DNA from: Pseudorhodobacter antarcticus
Lineage (GTDB): Bacteria; Pseudomonadota; Alphaproteobacteria; Rhodobacterales; Rhodobacteraceae
Direction of reading: 5' to 3'
Assembly: GCA_945860375.1 (NCBI GenBank)
Contig: CAMAQR010000051.1
Coordinates: 1-24,423 of the forward strand
Length of the DNA: 24,423 bases
Part shown: one piece after another, positions 8,078 to 15,772 of the stretch
How positions within the stretch are numbered: the stretch's first letter is position 1
Layout: each line of letters starts with the position of its first letter
Notes under the pieces: model-generated
The model's input: the letters and a program-made list of their open reading frames with translations, nothing else
Databases searched by the model: none
Told to the model about the DNA's origin: nothing
Translations under genes and position numbers: made by a program

Positions 8078-8842
8078 TTACAGATGAAAGGAATAGCGCG
8101 GGCTGGGGCCCGTCGTGTCGATCCGCGCAGTCACGTCGAAAGCGCGGTTGATGGTACCTGGGGTCAGCACATCGCGCGGTGTGCCGTGGGCCAACAATCG
8201 GCCCTGATGCAGGATCAGCACCGCGTCGGCATGTTCCGCCGCAAGCGTCAGATCGTGCAGCGTAAGGACTACCGTCAGGCCAAGACCGCGCAGCAGGCTC
8301 AGCACCTCCAGCTGGTGGCGGATGTCCAGATGGTTGGTCGGCTCGTCCAGCACCAGCACTTCCGGCTCCTGCGCCAGCGCGCGCGCCACCATTACCCTCT
8401 GACGCTCACCCCCCGACAGGGTGCCGAACGGCTTGGCCGCAAAGCGCACCAGATCCATCCGCTGCAAACTTGCGGCCACAACCGCGGCGTCGCGCGCCCC
8501 TGCCCCGGCAAAGCCCATCCGGTGCGGGGTGCGGCCAAGGCCCACCATCTCGCGCACGGTCAGGGCGAAATCGGTGGGCTGTTCTTGCAGAACGGCGGCC
8601 ACGCGGCGGGCAGCGGCACGGGGGTTCAGCGCCCACAGGTCGGTGCCGCCCAGCAGCACCTGCCCCGCATCAGGGCGCAGATAGCGATACAGCATCCGCA
8701 GCAGCGTGGATTTGCCCGCGCCATTCGCGCCACAAATCGCCAGCACCTGACCCTGTGGCACGGCAAAGCTGACATCGTGCAAGATCGATGTCCCACCGCG
8801 CGGTGCCCATGAAAGACCCGACGCCACAAGATGCGCCATCAT
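8078..8842 (-). CDS. BtuD/FecE-type ABC ATPase, zinc-regulated locus
   Basis: 254 residues with a complete ATPase: Walker A GANGAGKST at 38-46, LSGGE at 142-146, VLVLDEP at 162-168 and the H-loop LHDLTLAAEHAD. It belongs to the FecE/FhuC/BtuD group (COG1120-like) and drives the permease at 6037-7086. The start overlaps the DUF1636 stop (ATGA), and the binding-protein gene begins 12 bases after its own stop, so it is part of the hisI2-led operon. Confidence 0.9.
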   Translation of the reverse strand: MMAHLVASGLSWAPRGGTSILHDVSFAVPQGQVLAICGANGAGKSTLLRMLYRYLRPDAGQVLLGGTDLWALNPRAAARRVAAVLQEQPTDFALTVREMVGLGRTPHRMGFAGAGARDAAVVAASLQRMDLVRFAAKPFGTLSGGERQRVMVARALAQEPEVLVLDEPTNHLDIRHQLEVLSLLRGLGLTVVLTLHDLTLAAEHADAVLILHQGRLLAHGTPRDVLTPGTINRAFDVTARIDTTGPSPRYSFHL

Positions 8843-9240
8843 TGCGCGCCCTCGTTCATTTCAGGCGGCAGAGACGGGATTCGCGCAAGGGCGCTGCGCG
8901 ACAGCTTGCCGGGGCGGTCAGTGGACGAGCACCAGCCATCTTTTAGCGATGCGTAAAGACCTGCGAAAGCGACAATGTCGGCGCAATCGGCGGGGCCGAG
9001 ATCACCAAACAACCAAGCTGCCTTGCCGCTGGCGGTAAATCCCACCGTGCAGGGGCACGTGCAGCCCGCCATGCAGCGCACGCCGGACACCGTGAAAGTG
9101 TCCGCCAAACCGCAGGCAGCGAACGCCTGATGCAAGGTCTGCAGCAAGGCTGCGCCCGGCAGATCATCTGCAGAAGCATCGCGGCATGCCGTGTAGACAA
9201 AGACGTGGTGGCAGGCCGCAGGTTCAGGGTGCGCAGCCAT
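8839..9240 (-). CDS. DUF1636 predicted metal-binding protein
   Basis: 133 residues, cytosolic, cysteine-rich. The motifs fit DUF1636 (COG5469): an N-terminal TACRDASAD block and a central GVRCMAGCTCPCTVGF block in which four cysteines are crowded together (C-x3-C-x-C-x-C), then GKAAWLFGDL. The fold is thioredoxin-like in related 2Fe-2S families, but a metal cofactor has not been shown for this one as far as I know. Family members often sit beside CobW genes. The hisI2 stop and this start share bases (TGATG). A GTG three bases upstream (9243) is an alternative start. A role in metal handling is inferred from the cysteines and the operon. Confidence 0.82.
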   Translation of the reverse strand: MAAHPEPAACHHVFVYTACRDASADDLPGAALLQTLHQAFAACGLADTFTVSGVRCMAGCTCPCTVGFTASGKAAWLFGDLGPADCADIVAFAGLYASLKDGWCSSTDRPGKLSRSALARIPSLPPEMNEGAQ

Positions 9241-9704
9241 CACAACACGGTCGGGTTTGGCGCATCCCCGTAAACGGCGACCGGATCGAACATCTTGACG
9301 TGCTCAACAAACCGCAGCGCGCCCGCCTGCCCCACCGGAACAGCCCGGTAAAAGCAAGACCGGTAGCCAACATGGCACGACGCCCCGCCTGCAACCTCGA
9401 CCCGCAACCAGACGGCATCCTGATCATCGTCGATCCGCAGCTCGATCACGCGCTGCACAAAGCCCGAGGTTGCCCCCTTGTGCCAAAGGGTCTGGCGCGA
9501 CCGGCTCCAGTAATGCGCCTCGCCCGTCTGGATCGTCGGGCGTAGGGCTTCGGCCGTCATCACCCCCATCATCAACACCGCGCCTGTCGCCTGATCCGTG
9601 GTTACAACCGGGACAAGCCCGTCCGCGTCGAACCGTGGCGCAAGGCAAGTGCCTTCCTCAACCTGCGCGACGCTGGTGCGGGGTACAAAATCTATAGGGT
9701 GCAT
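9240..9704 (-). CDS. hisI: HisI2: variant phosphoribosyl-AMP cyclohydrolase
   Basis: 154 residues from the ATG at 9704 (CGGAG upstream). HisI opens the ring of phosphoribosyl-AMP in histidine synthesis and normally binds one zinc through three cysteines, one in DCDxD and two in ACHTGxRSCF. Here the second part is kept ([11 protein letters not shown]), while the first reads DDDQD, so the first cysteine is an aspartate. No other his gene is nearby. It is the first gene after the 9744-9758 Zur box. Zinc-responsive HisI paralogues alongside COG0523 genes are known. I infer a backup enzyme that works when zinc is scarce, with an altered or weaker zinc site. Confidence 0.9.
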   Translation of the reverse strand: MHPIDFVPRTSVAQVEEGTCLAPRFDADGLVPVVTTDQATGAVLMMGVMTAEALRPTIQTGEAHYWSRSRQTLWHKGATSGFVQRVIELRIDDDQDAVWLRVEVAGGASCHVGYRSCFYRAVPVGQAGALRFVEHVKMFDPVAVYGDAPNPTVL

Positions 9705-9743
9705 GACGGGCTCCGGACTATGGCAGCGGCTTGCATAGTGTAA

Positions 9744-9758
9744 TGTTATAATATAACG
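9744..9758. promoter_or_regulatory. Zur box between hisI2 and the second COG0523 gene
   Basis: TGTTATAATATAACG matches the Zur consensus at all but the last base. It lies 39 bases from the hisI2 start on the left and 37 bases from the COG0523 start on the right, in the only divergent intergenic gap of the locus. One operator could control both units. The TATAAT core may double as a -10 element, but I could not assign both promoters confidently. Confidence 0.85.
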
Positions 9759-9795
9759 CAAGTGGAAATCGACAGGACGAAAGGCGCACCCGAAC

Positions 9796-10977
9796 ATGAC
9801 AGCCCCCGCATTTCCCATTCCGGTCACGCTGCTGACCGGGTTTCTCGGGTCTGGAAAAACCACGCTGCTGAACCACCTGATCCGTGACCCCGGCATGGGG
9901 CGGGTAGCGGTAATCATCAATGAGTTCGGGGACATAGGCCTTGATCATGACCTGATAGAGGAATCGACCGAAGAGATGGTCCTGCTGCAATCGGGGTGTC
10001 TGTGCTGCACGATCCGGGGCGACCTTGTGACGGCCATGCTGGCGCTGCTGCGCCGTCAAGCGCTGGGCGAAGTGGCCTTCGACCGCGTGGTGATCGAGAC
10101 GACAGGTTTGGCCGACCCCGGCCCGATCCTGCACACCCTGTTGATCGAGCGCGAACTGGCGGCGGCCTTTCGGCTGGACGGCGTTGTGACGACGGCCTGT
10201 GCCGCCACCGGGCCGCGCACCCTGGACGCGCAGTTCGAGGCGGTGAACCAGATCGCCCTTGCCGACCGGATCGTACTGACCAAGACCGACCTCGTCACCC
10301 CAACTGAGTTGAGCCGGTTTGAAGACCGGCTGGCCCAGATCAACCCCGGCGCGGCACGCATCACCGCCGATCATGGATGCGTGGCACCCGGCGTTCTGTT
10401 CGGCATCAGCGGCCTGCAAGCAGAAGCCGACCCCGCCCAAACCCTGGCTTGGGTCAATGTCGGCGCCTATGCGGCACCCAGACCCACGCCGCCTGCCCAG
10501 CCCATCGGTCACGGCAACCCGGCCTATGGGCTGTTCGCCCCGAACCCTGCAGCAGACCCGTTTGCCAGCCTTTCGATGGGGTTTCACAGGCCAGCGCCGA
10601 CTGCCACCCTCAGCCTGCACGACAGCCGCATCACATCTGTCTCGGCCACCATCGACGCACCGATCCCGGCAGACATCTTCGATTTCTGGCTCGATACCCT
10701 GATCGCGCTGCGCGGCCCCGATATCTTGCGAATGAAGGGCATCGTGCATGTGGAGGGCATCCCCCACCCCTTCGCCTTTCACGGTGTGCAACACATCTTC
10801 CATCCGCCGGTCAGCCTGCCGCACTGGCCGATAGGTGATCGCACCAGCCGGATCGTGGTGATTGGCCGCGACATCCCGCGCGACATTCTGGAAAGCAGCC
10901 TTGCGGTTTTGAGGATGCGGCCTGAGCCAACCGGGTCAGGCGGGATGATGGCGCAGCACATTCAGATGCCGTTCTGA
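9796..10977 (+). CDS. COG0523 (CobW-type) GTPase, Zur-box linked
   Basis: 393 residues. P-loop GFLGSGKTT at 15-23, CLCC at 68-71, ETTGLADP near 101-108, and a TKTD guanine motif at 162-165 in place of NKTD. Between the GTPase and the C-terminal CobW domain there is an extra Pro/Ala-rich stretch of about 60 residues (near residues 225-275) that is absent from the 322-residue paralogue at 1922-2890. The C-terminus ends in a His/Met tail ([10 protein letters not shown]). Position directly behind the divergent Zur box makes it a zinc-linked member. The start is supported by GAAAGG upstream. The client is unknown. HisI2, expressed from the same operator, is one candidate. Confidence 0.92.
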   Translation: MTAPAFPIPVTLLTGFLGSGKTTLLNHLIRDPGMGRVAVIINEFGDIGLDHDLIEESTEEMVLLQSGCLCCTIRGDLVTAMLALLRRQALGEVAFDRVVIETTGLADPGPILHTLLIERELAAAFRLDGVVTTACAATGPRTLDAQFEAVNQIALADRIVLTKTDLVTPTELSRFEDRLAQINPGAARITADHGCVAPGVLFGISGLQAEADPAQTLAWVNVGAYAAPRPTPPAQPIGHGNPAYGLFAPNPAADPFASLSMGFHRPAPTATLSLHDSRITSVSATIDAPIPADIFDFWLDTLIALRGPDILRMKGIVHVEGIPHPFAFHGVQHIFHPPVSLPHWPIGDRTSRIVVIGRDIPRDILESSLAVLRMRPEPTGSGGMMAQHIQMPF

Positions 10978-11011
10978 CCGCCTCCCCTCCCCCTCACACA
11001 ACAGGTCAACC

Positions 11012-12220
11012 ATGCCCACCGCTGACACCCGCCTTCCCGTCACCGTCCTTTCCGGCTTTCTGGGTGCTGGAAAAACCACACTTCTGAACCACGTCCTGAA
11101 CAACCGCGAAGGCCGCCGCGTAGCGGTGATTGTCAACGACATGTCCGAGGTCAACATCGACGCCGACTTGATCCGCGAAGGTGCAGACCTGTCGCGGGCG
11201 CAGGAAAAGCTGGTCGAGATGACCAACGGTTGCATCTGTTGCACCCTGCGCGATGATCTTCTGATCGAGGTGCGCCGGTTGGCGGCCGAGGGACGGTTCG
11301 ACTACCTGCTGATCGAATCCACCGGCATTGCCGAACCGCTGCCCGTCGCCGCGACGTTTGATTTCCGCGATGAGAACGGCGACAGCCTGTCTGACGTGGC
11401 ACGGCTGGATACCATGGTGACCGTGGTGGATGCGGTGAACCTGCTGCGCGATTTTGCCAGCCACGACTTCCTTGCCGACCGTGGTGAAAGTCTGGGAGAG
11501 GATGACAGCCGCAGCCTCGTCAACCTGCTGACCGAACAGATCGAGTTTGCCGATGTGGTGGTGCTGAACCAGATCGCAGATGCATCGGCCGAACAGGTGG
11601 ACGCCGCCCGCAAGATCATCCGCGCGCTGAACCCGGACGCCCAACTGGTTGAAACCAGCCATTCCAGCGTTGCCCCCAAGGCGATCTTTGACACTGGTCT
11701 GTTTGATTTTGATCAGGCCCATACCCACCCGATGTGGGCCAAGGAACTTTACGGTTTTGCCAATCACACACCGGAGACAGAGGAATACGGTATCTCATCC
11801 TTTGTCTATCGCGCCCGCGAACCCTTTGACCCCGTGAAGGTTCACGCCGTGCTGAACGGGGATCTGCCCGGCGTGATCCGCGCCAAGGGGCATTTCTGGA
11901 TCGCGTCGCGCCCGAACTGGGTGGCCGAGTTCAGCCTTGCTGGCGCGATGTCATCGGTCGCACCGCTGGGCGGGTGGTGGGCCTCGGTGCCGCGCGAACG
12001 CTGGCCGACGCACCCCGATGCTTTGGCCGAGGTCGCCGCAAAGTGGCAAGAACCCTGGGGCGACCGGCGGCAAGAGATCGTGTTTATCGGCGCGGGGATG
12101 GACCGTGCGGCCATCTCCGCGGCACTTGATGCCGCATTGGTGTCAACGGACGCCTTTACGCCTGATGCCTGGAGCGACATGGCCGATCCCTTCCCGGCCT
12201 GGCGCCGGACGACCGCCTGA
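11012..12220 (+). CDS. zigA: ZigA/YciC-type COG0523 GTPase
   Basis: 402 residues, the length and architecture of ZigA/YciC. P-loop GFLGAGKTT at 15-23, [11 protein letters not shown] (characteristic of this subgroup) near 41-51, CICC at 74-77, ESTGIAEP, then [18 protein letters not shown] and the C-terminal [15 protein letters not shown]. In Acinetobacter and Bacillus, ZigA/YciC are induced by zinc starvation and are proposed to allocate zinc. Odd point: the G4 guanine motif NKxD reads NQIA here, losing both the lysine and the aspartate. It follows the other COG0523 gene by 34 bases with no promoter evident, so the two are probably cotranscribed. Confidence 0.9.
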   Translation: MPTADTRLPVTVLSGFLGAGKTTLLNHVLNNREGRRVAVIVNDMSEVNIDADLIREGADLSRAQEKLVEMTNGCICCTLRDDLLIEVRRLAAEGRFDYLLIESTGIAEPLPVAATFDFRDENGDSLSDVARLDTMVTVVDAVNLLRDFASHDFLADRGESLGEDDSRSLVNLLTEQIEFADVVVLNQIADASAEQVDAARKIIRALNPDAQLVETSHSSVAPKAIFDTGLFDFDQAHTHPMWAKELYGFANHTPETEEYGISSFVYRAREPFDPVKVHAVLNGDLPGVIRAKGHFWIASRPNWVAEFSLAGAMSSVAPLGGWWASVPRERWPTHPDALAEVAAKWQEPWGDRRQEIVFIGAGMDRAAISAALDAALVSTDAFTPDAWSDMADPFPAWRRTTA

Positions 12221-12241
12221 TTGTGCCGGGGCATTGTGATC

Positions 12242-12520
12242 ATGCGCAAACCCAACCTCGCAACATCGCTGCGCCGCAGGGCGAAAGGCAACCCGATGGC
12301 CGCCTATGACGCACTGCCCCCCGACGCGCGCCGATGGGTGATGCAGGCCGCCCTGCCGTGGAGCGCGCGTTCGGTTGCGCGCCTCTGGGGTCGCGCCCTG
12401 CGTGACGCCAAGGGCGACAGGGCTGTTGCGCTGGCGCGATTGGACGCCGCAGAAAGAAAGTTGCTGAACCGCGATGCTCCAAGGGTTTGGGGCGACAGCT
12501 ACCTGAAGGCGAAAGCCTGA
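12242..12520 (+). CDS. DUF6525-like small basic protein
   Basis: 92 residues from the ATG at 12242. It is rich in Arg and Ala, with LPPDARRWVMQAALPWSARS and RLWGRALRDAKGDRAVALARLDAAE, a pattern I associate with the DUF6525 family of Rhodobacterales. There are no cysteines and no membrane helix. It begins 21 bases after zigA and may be the last gene of that transcript. Function unknown. A TTG at 12221 and a GTG at 12236 are alternative starts. Confidence 0.65.
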   Translation: MRKPNLATSLRRRAKGNPMAAYDALPPDARRWVMQAALPWSARSVARLWGRALRDAKGDRAVALARLDAAERKLLNRDAPRVWGDSYLKAKA

Positions 12521-12639
12521 CAGAGCCCGGTCTCGTGGCCTTTCCATGACCGAGCATCAGCCAGGTGCGGCGGGGCAGGAGACACAGGTTTTGCTTGCAA
12601 CCGAAATTTCATCTGTTAGCGTCCCCGTATGAACAGGGG

Positions 12640-12718
12640 CGCTCCGTAATGCCGGGGCTGAGATGTCGGGTGCAGTCCCGCGAACCCTTTAGCTGATCTG
12701 GGTAATGCCAGCGGAGCG
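12640..12718 (+). promoter_or_regulatory. TPP (THI-box) riboswitch
   Basis: The conserved core is complete: GGCTGAGA (12656-12663), ACCCTTT (12684-12690), CTGATCTGGGTAATGCCAGCG (12692-12712). The closing P1 helix is exact, CGCTCCG (12640-12646) with CGGAGCG (12712-12718). The ykoF ribosome site GAGGTGAG starts at the last P1 base, so thiamine pyrophosphate binding should close P1 against the ribosome site and lower translation. I see no terminator hairpin after it, which favours translational control. Confidence 0.95.
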
Positions 12719-12725
12719 AGGTGAG

Positions 12726-13334
12726 ATGTTTTCCGGCGCACAGATATCCCTGTATCCCATGTCCGATGATTTCATCGGCATCATCCTTGGCGCGATCGGC
12801 GCGCTGGACCCGTGGCGGGACCGGCTGCGGGTTGAGACAGATGACCTGTCCACCCTGATGGTCGGCCCCCCGGAAACCCTGTTTCAGGCGATACGCGATC
12901 TGTTCGTGGCTGCGGCCCGGACGGGCGTGCATTGCACGCTGCACGCCACCGTATCGCGCGGCTGCCCCGGTGAACCAGATGACCCGATCTGCACCCCGCT
13001 GGGCGGCCTGCCGAACGGCGCACCGCTGGCCGATCGGATCGCGGCGGCGCGGGCGGGTGTGGCGGCGGCGCACCTGACGGGCCAGCCGGTGGCCGCGCAA
13101 TTCTCGCTGTATCCGCTGGGGCTTGGGCATCACATGGACGAGATTTACGGCTGCATCGATTTCCTGAAATCCTCGGGCACGTTCGAGCGGTCGAAGAACT
13201 TCTGCACCAAGCTGCGCGGCGATGCGGGAGAGGTGTTTGAAACCCTGTCGCAAGCCTTTACCGGCTTTGGCGCGCAGGCGGGCCATGTGGCCCTTGACGT
13301 GACCTTGTCGGCCAACAGCCCCGGCAAGGTCTGA
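12726..13334 (+). CDS. ykoF: YkoF-family thiamine/HMP-binding protein
   Basis: 202 residues from the ATG at 12726. An in-frame ATG at 12705 lies inside the riboswitch and is rejected. The protein is an internal duplication: AQISLYP at residues 5-11 and AQFSLYP at 124-130 begin two equivalent halves, as in YkoF, where tandem ferredoxin-like domains bind thiamine or its pyrimidine precursor. It is cytosolic and belongs to the ykoFEDC uptake system. It looks intact here, although the transporter behind it is broken. Riboswitch control supports the thiamine assignment. Confidence 0.9.
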   Translation: MFSGAQISLYPMSDDFIGIILGAIGALDPWRDRLRVETDDLSTLMVGPPETLFQAIRDLFVAAARTGVHCTLHATVSRGCPGEPDDPICTPLGGLPNGAPLADRIAAARAGVAAAHLTGQPVAAQFSLYPLGLGHHMDEIYGCIDFLKSSGTFERSKNFCTKLRGDAGEVFETLSQAFTGFGAQAGHVALDVTLSANSPGKV

Positions 13335-13383
13335 CCCCGCGGCACCCGCCGCCTTTCCAACCCTGCAAGAAATGGAGCTTTCC

Positions 13384-13680
13384 ATGCCGGGTACGGCTGT
13401 CTGGACGTTGCGTGAAACCCTGATCGTGGCCGTGCTGGGCGCGGTGTTCGGGGTGCTTTATCTGGGCTGGGTGCAGGTGTGGCTGATAGTGCAAGCCACC
13501 CAAAATGCCGATTTCGCGCTGGCAGTCTGCGACAAGGTCGCGGTTCTGGCCGAAGGCAGGATTATCGCCGACGGCCCGGCGCGGCACATTCTGCGCGACA
13601 CCGCGCTGTTGCAGGCCGTGGGTCTGGCCCCGCCAGAGGCAGCCCCCCTGCCGGGCTGGATGGAGCAACAAGGATGCTAG
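13384..13680 (+). pseudogene. In-frame fusion of ykoE start to ykoD end (deletion product)
   Basis: 98 residues. Residues 1 to about 38 (TVWTLRE-like start, then VLGAVFGVLYLGWVQVWL) match the first membrane helix of YkoE-type ECF S-components. From about residue 39 (ATQNADFALAVCDKVAVLAEGRI) it is the C-terminal tail of an ECF/YkoD ATPase, after the H-loop region. The rest of ykoE and nearly all of ykoD, including both Walker motifs, are missing, probably around 2 kb given usual gene sizes. GGAG precedes the ATG. The product cannot transport or hydrolyse ATP. A misassembly across similar sequences is the alternative explanation. Confidence 0.75.
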
Positions 13681-14404
13681 GCCGCCTGCACCTGCTGCCA
13701 AAACTCGCGCTTTGCCTGACCTGGATCGCGCGTCGGTTCTGGTGTTCGATCTGCGCTTTCAACTGCCGACGCTGGCCTTTGGGCTGTTGTGGGCAGTCGA
13801 ACGCGTGGCGTTGTGGAAGTTGTTGGCGCTGATGGTGCCATTTGCACTGTTCGGATTTGGCTTTCTGACAACCTCGCTGCTGTTCAACGCAGTTTCCGGT
13901 TTTGCCGTGCAGATGGCGCGTGAACAGGGCGCGGCGGTGCCGGATGCGGCACCAGGTCTGGTGCTGTTCGCCCGGACGCTGGCCTGTGGCATGGTGTCGG
14001 CGCTGTTTGCGCTCAGCACCGATCCGGGCCAACTGGTTCGGTCGCTGATGACCCACCTGCGCCTGCCTGCGCCTGCAGGGTTTGCCTTGATGCAGGCGAT
14101 GCACCTGGTTCACGATCTGGGGCGCGAGATGCAGACGCTGCGCATGGCCCGCGCCATGCAGCAGGGTCGCCAGATGCGCCGCATCCCGCGACCGGGAGAG
14201 GTGATGGCACTGACCATCCCGCTGCATGCCTTCGCCATCCGCCGTGCCAGCCGCGCGGCCATCGCGATGGAAGCTAGGGGTCTGCGCCCCCATCACCGCC
14301 GCAGCCACATGCAGGATTCGCCGATCCGGGCTGCCGACACTGCCGTCCTTGGTTTTGGGTTGGCAATCCTCGCAATCCTGATCACATTTCTTGATGAAAC
14401 GTAG
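13674..14404 (+). pseudogene. Frameshifted ECF transporter T-component (ykoC-like)
   Basis: The ATG at 13674 overlaps the end of the fusion gene and reads MLGRLHLLPKLALCLTWIA, the usual start of a YkoC-type T-component. At about 13730 the frame must change by one base to continue as ASVLVFDLRFQLPTLAFG. From there the reading is normal to 14404: hydrophobic helices, LPAPAGFALMQAMHLVHDLGREMQTLRMAR, a coupling-helix segment ARAMQQGRQMRR, and AMEARGLRP near the end. A one-base deletion in the run ATCGCGCGTCGG explains the break. A sequencing error is possible, but the adjacent deletion makes true decay more likely. Confidence 0.8.
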
Positions 14405-14491
14405 CGCAACCGATGGCCCGCCAGCATGGGCCAGCCGTCAATCGCTCGCGAATAGCATTGCAGGAAAATCAGAACATGCTATCCAAGGGGC

Positions 14492-14866
14492 ATGTGGTTT
14501 CAGGCGCGACATCTTTTCCTGCGGGTTGCAATGACCTTTTTGCTGGCAACAAGTCTGTTGTCAGCAGGTTTTGCGCACCGCCCGATCGTCAGAGTTGCAG
14601 AGGCTGAAACGATTGCGACCCTTGCTGCGATGGGTCTCACCACTGCCGACCTGTGTGCTGATCCGGGTGAAGATGGCAAGACGATGGCAATGGGTGATTG
14701 CCCGGTTTGCCATCTTGTGTCGGGCATGATGCTTGCCGAATCTGCGCCAAGCCTTATCGACATCGAACTGCGCTTCGTGGCTGCTGTTGTCATGCCAGCG
14801 CAGAATCGCGCATTTGGCCGCAGCACCAACCCAGCAACACCTGTGCGCGCCCCCCCTCTGGCCTGA
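14492..14866 (+). CDS. DUF2946-like small secreted Cys/His protein, copper locus
   Basis: 124 residues. An N-terminal hydrophobic segment (MTFLLATSLLSAGFA) serves as signal peptide or anchor. A metal-binding-like region follows, with DLCADPGEDGKTMAMGDCPVCHL, i.e. one cysteine followed by a CPVCH motif, and the chain ends in a Pro/Ala-rich tail. This pattern matches DUF2946, found beside copper genes. MbnP follows 69 bases later. Copper binding in the periplasm is inferred from the motif and neighbours. The start is uncertain, because the purine-rich AAGGGG sits very close to the ATG. Confidence 0.7.
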   Translation: MWFQARHLFLRVAMTFLLATSLLSAGFAHRPIVRVAEAETIATLAAMGLTTADLCADPGEDGKTMAMGDCPVCHLVSGMMLAESAPSLIDIELRFVAAVVMPAQNRAFGRSTNPATPVRAPPLA

Positions 14867-14935
14867 TCGCCAAAATCTTCGTCGATCAATCAACAACGCT
14901 ACGCCTTGCGCGTGGAGTGTCAGAGGGTAAACCCA

Positions 14936-15769
14936 ATGAAATACATCGCTTTTGCTGCGGCTTTGGCCGCCACCCCCGCCTTGGCCGATCAGGCGGTTTC
15001 CATCAACTTTGCCGGTGAGATTGCAGGCAAACCGTTTTCCTGCACCGAGAGCTTCGACGGCATCGGGGCCAAGGCCACTGCCGTTAAAGGCATCGACTAT
15101 CGGCTGTTCGTATCCGGTGCGGCCCTGATCCGCGCCGATGGGTCGGCCCAACCGATTGCCCTGGAGCAGGACGGCAAATGGCAGCTGGACGATCTGGCGC
15201 TCCTGGATTTCGAGGATGGTTCGGGCGGCTGTTCAACCGGCACGGCTGAAACCAACACCACCCTGCGCGGCACCGCGCCGGATGGCGATTACGTCGGGCT
15301 TTCCTTTGCCTTGGCAGTGCCGTTCGACAAGAACCACAATGACCCGACGCTGGCCGCAGCCCCCCTGAACACCACGGCGATGTTCTGGAACTGGCAGGGC
15401 GGCTACCGCTTTGTGCGCATCGACATGGTGCCGGTGAACAAGGCCGAGGGTGGGCCGAAGGGCTGGTTCCTGCATCTGGGCTCGACCCAGTGCCCGGCAG
15501 CCTCCAAGACCGAGGCGCCGACGGCGGAATGCAAGAACCCCAACCATCTGCCCGTCAGCTTTGCCGTCTTTGATCCGGCGACCAATGTCGTGGTCATCGA
15601 CCCGGCCGCCGTTGTGGCCGAGGCGGATATCATGGTGAACGCGGCGGAAACCTCGCCCGGCTGCATGTCCTTCCCCGGCGACGCCGATTGCACCACAGTG
15701 ATGACCAAGCTGGGCCTGCCTTATGGCGATATCCCGGCAGGGGCGCAGCAACTGGTCTCGATGCGCTAA
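14936..15769 (+). CDS. mbnP: MbnP-family periplasmic copper-binding protein
   Basis: 277 residues from the ATG at 14936 (AGAGGG upstream). Signal peptide MKYIAFAAALAATPALA, then mature SINFAGEIAGKPFSC. The family hallmark FWNWQGGYRF places tryptophans at 151 and 153. In studied MbnP proteins a tryptophan is converted to kynurenine by the partner MbnH and contributes to copper binding. Several cysteines (GGCSTG, STQCP, AECKN, PGCMSF, ADCTTV) suggest disulfides. The mbnH gene begins three bases after the stop, so the pair is coexpressed. Confidence 0.9.
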   Translation: MKYIAFAAALAATPALADQAVSINFAGEIAGKPFSCTESFDGIGAKATAVKGIDYRLFVSGAALIRADGSAQPIALEQDGKWQLDDLALLDFEDGSGGCSTGTAETNTTLRGTAPDGDYVGLSFALAVPFDKNHNDPTLAAAPLNTTAMFWNWQGGYRFVRIDMVPVNKAEGGPKGWFLHLGSTQCPAASKTEAPTAECKNPNHLPVSFAVFDPATNVVVIDPAAVVAEADIMVNAAETSPGCMSFPGDADCTTVMTKLGLPYGDIPAGAQQLVSMR

Positions 15770-15772
15770 GCC

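Noticed and set aside
12705..12725. Earlier ATG for ykoF
   Set aside because: It is inside the conserved riboswitch core. The ribosome site GAGGTGAG sits directly before the ATG at 12726.
14413..14607. 64-codon frame before the DUF2946-like gene
   Set aside because: It overlaps the start of the better-supported 14492 frame and has no recognisable features or ribosome site.
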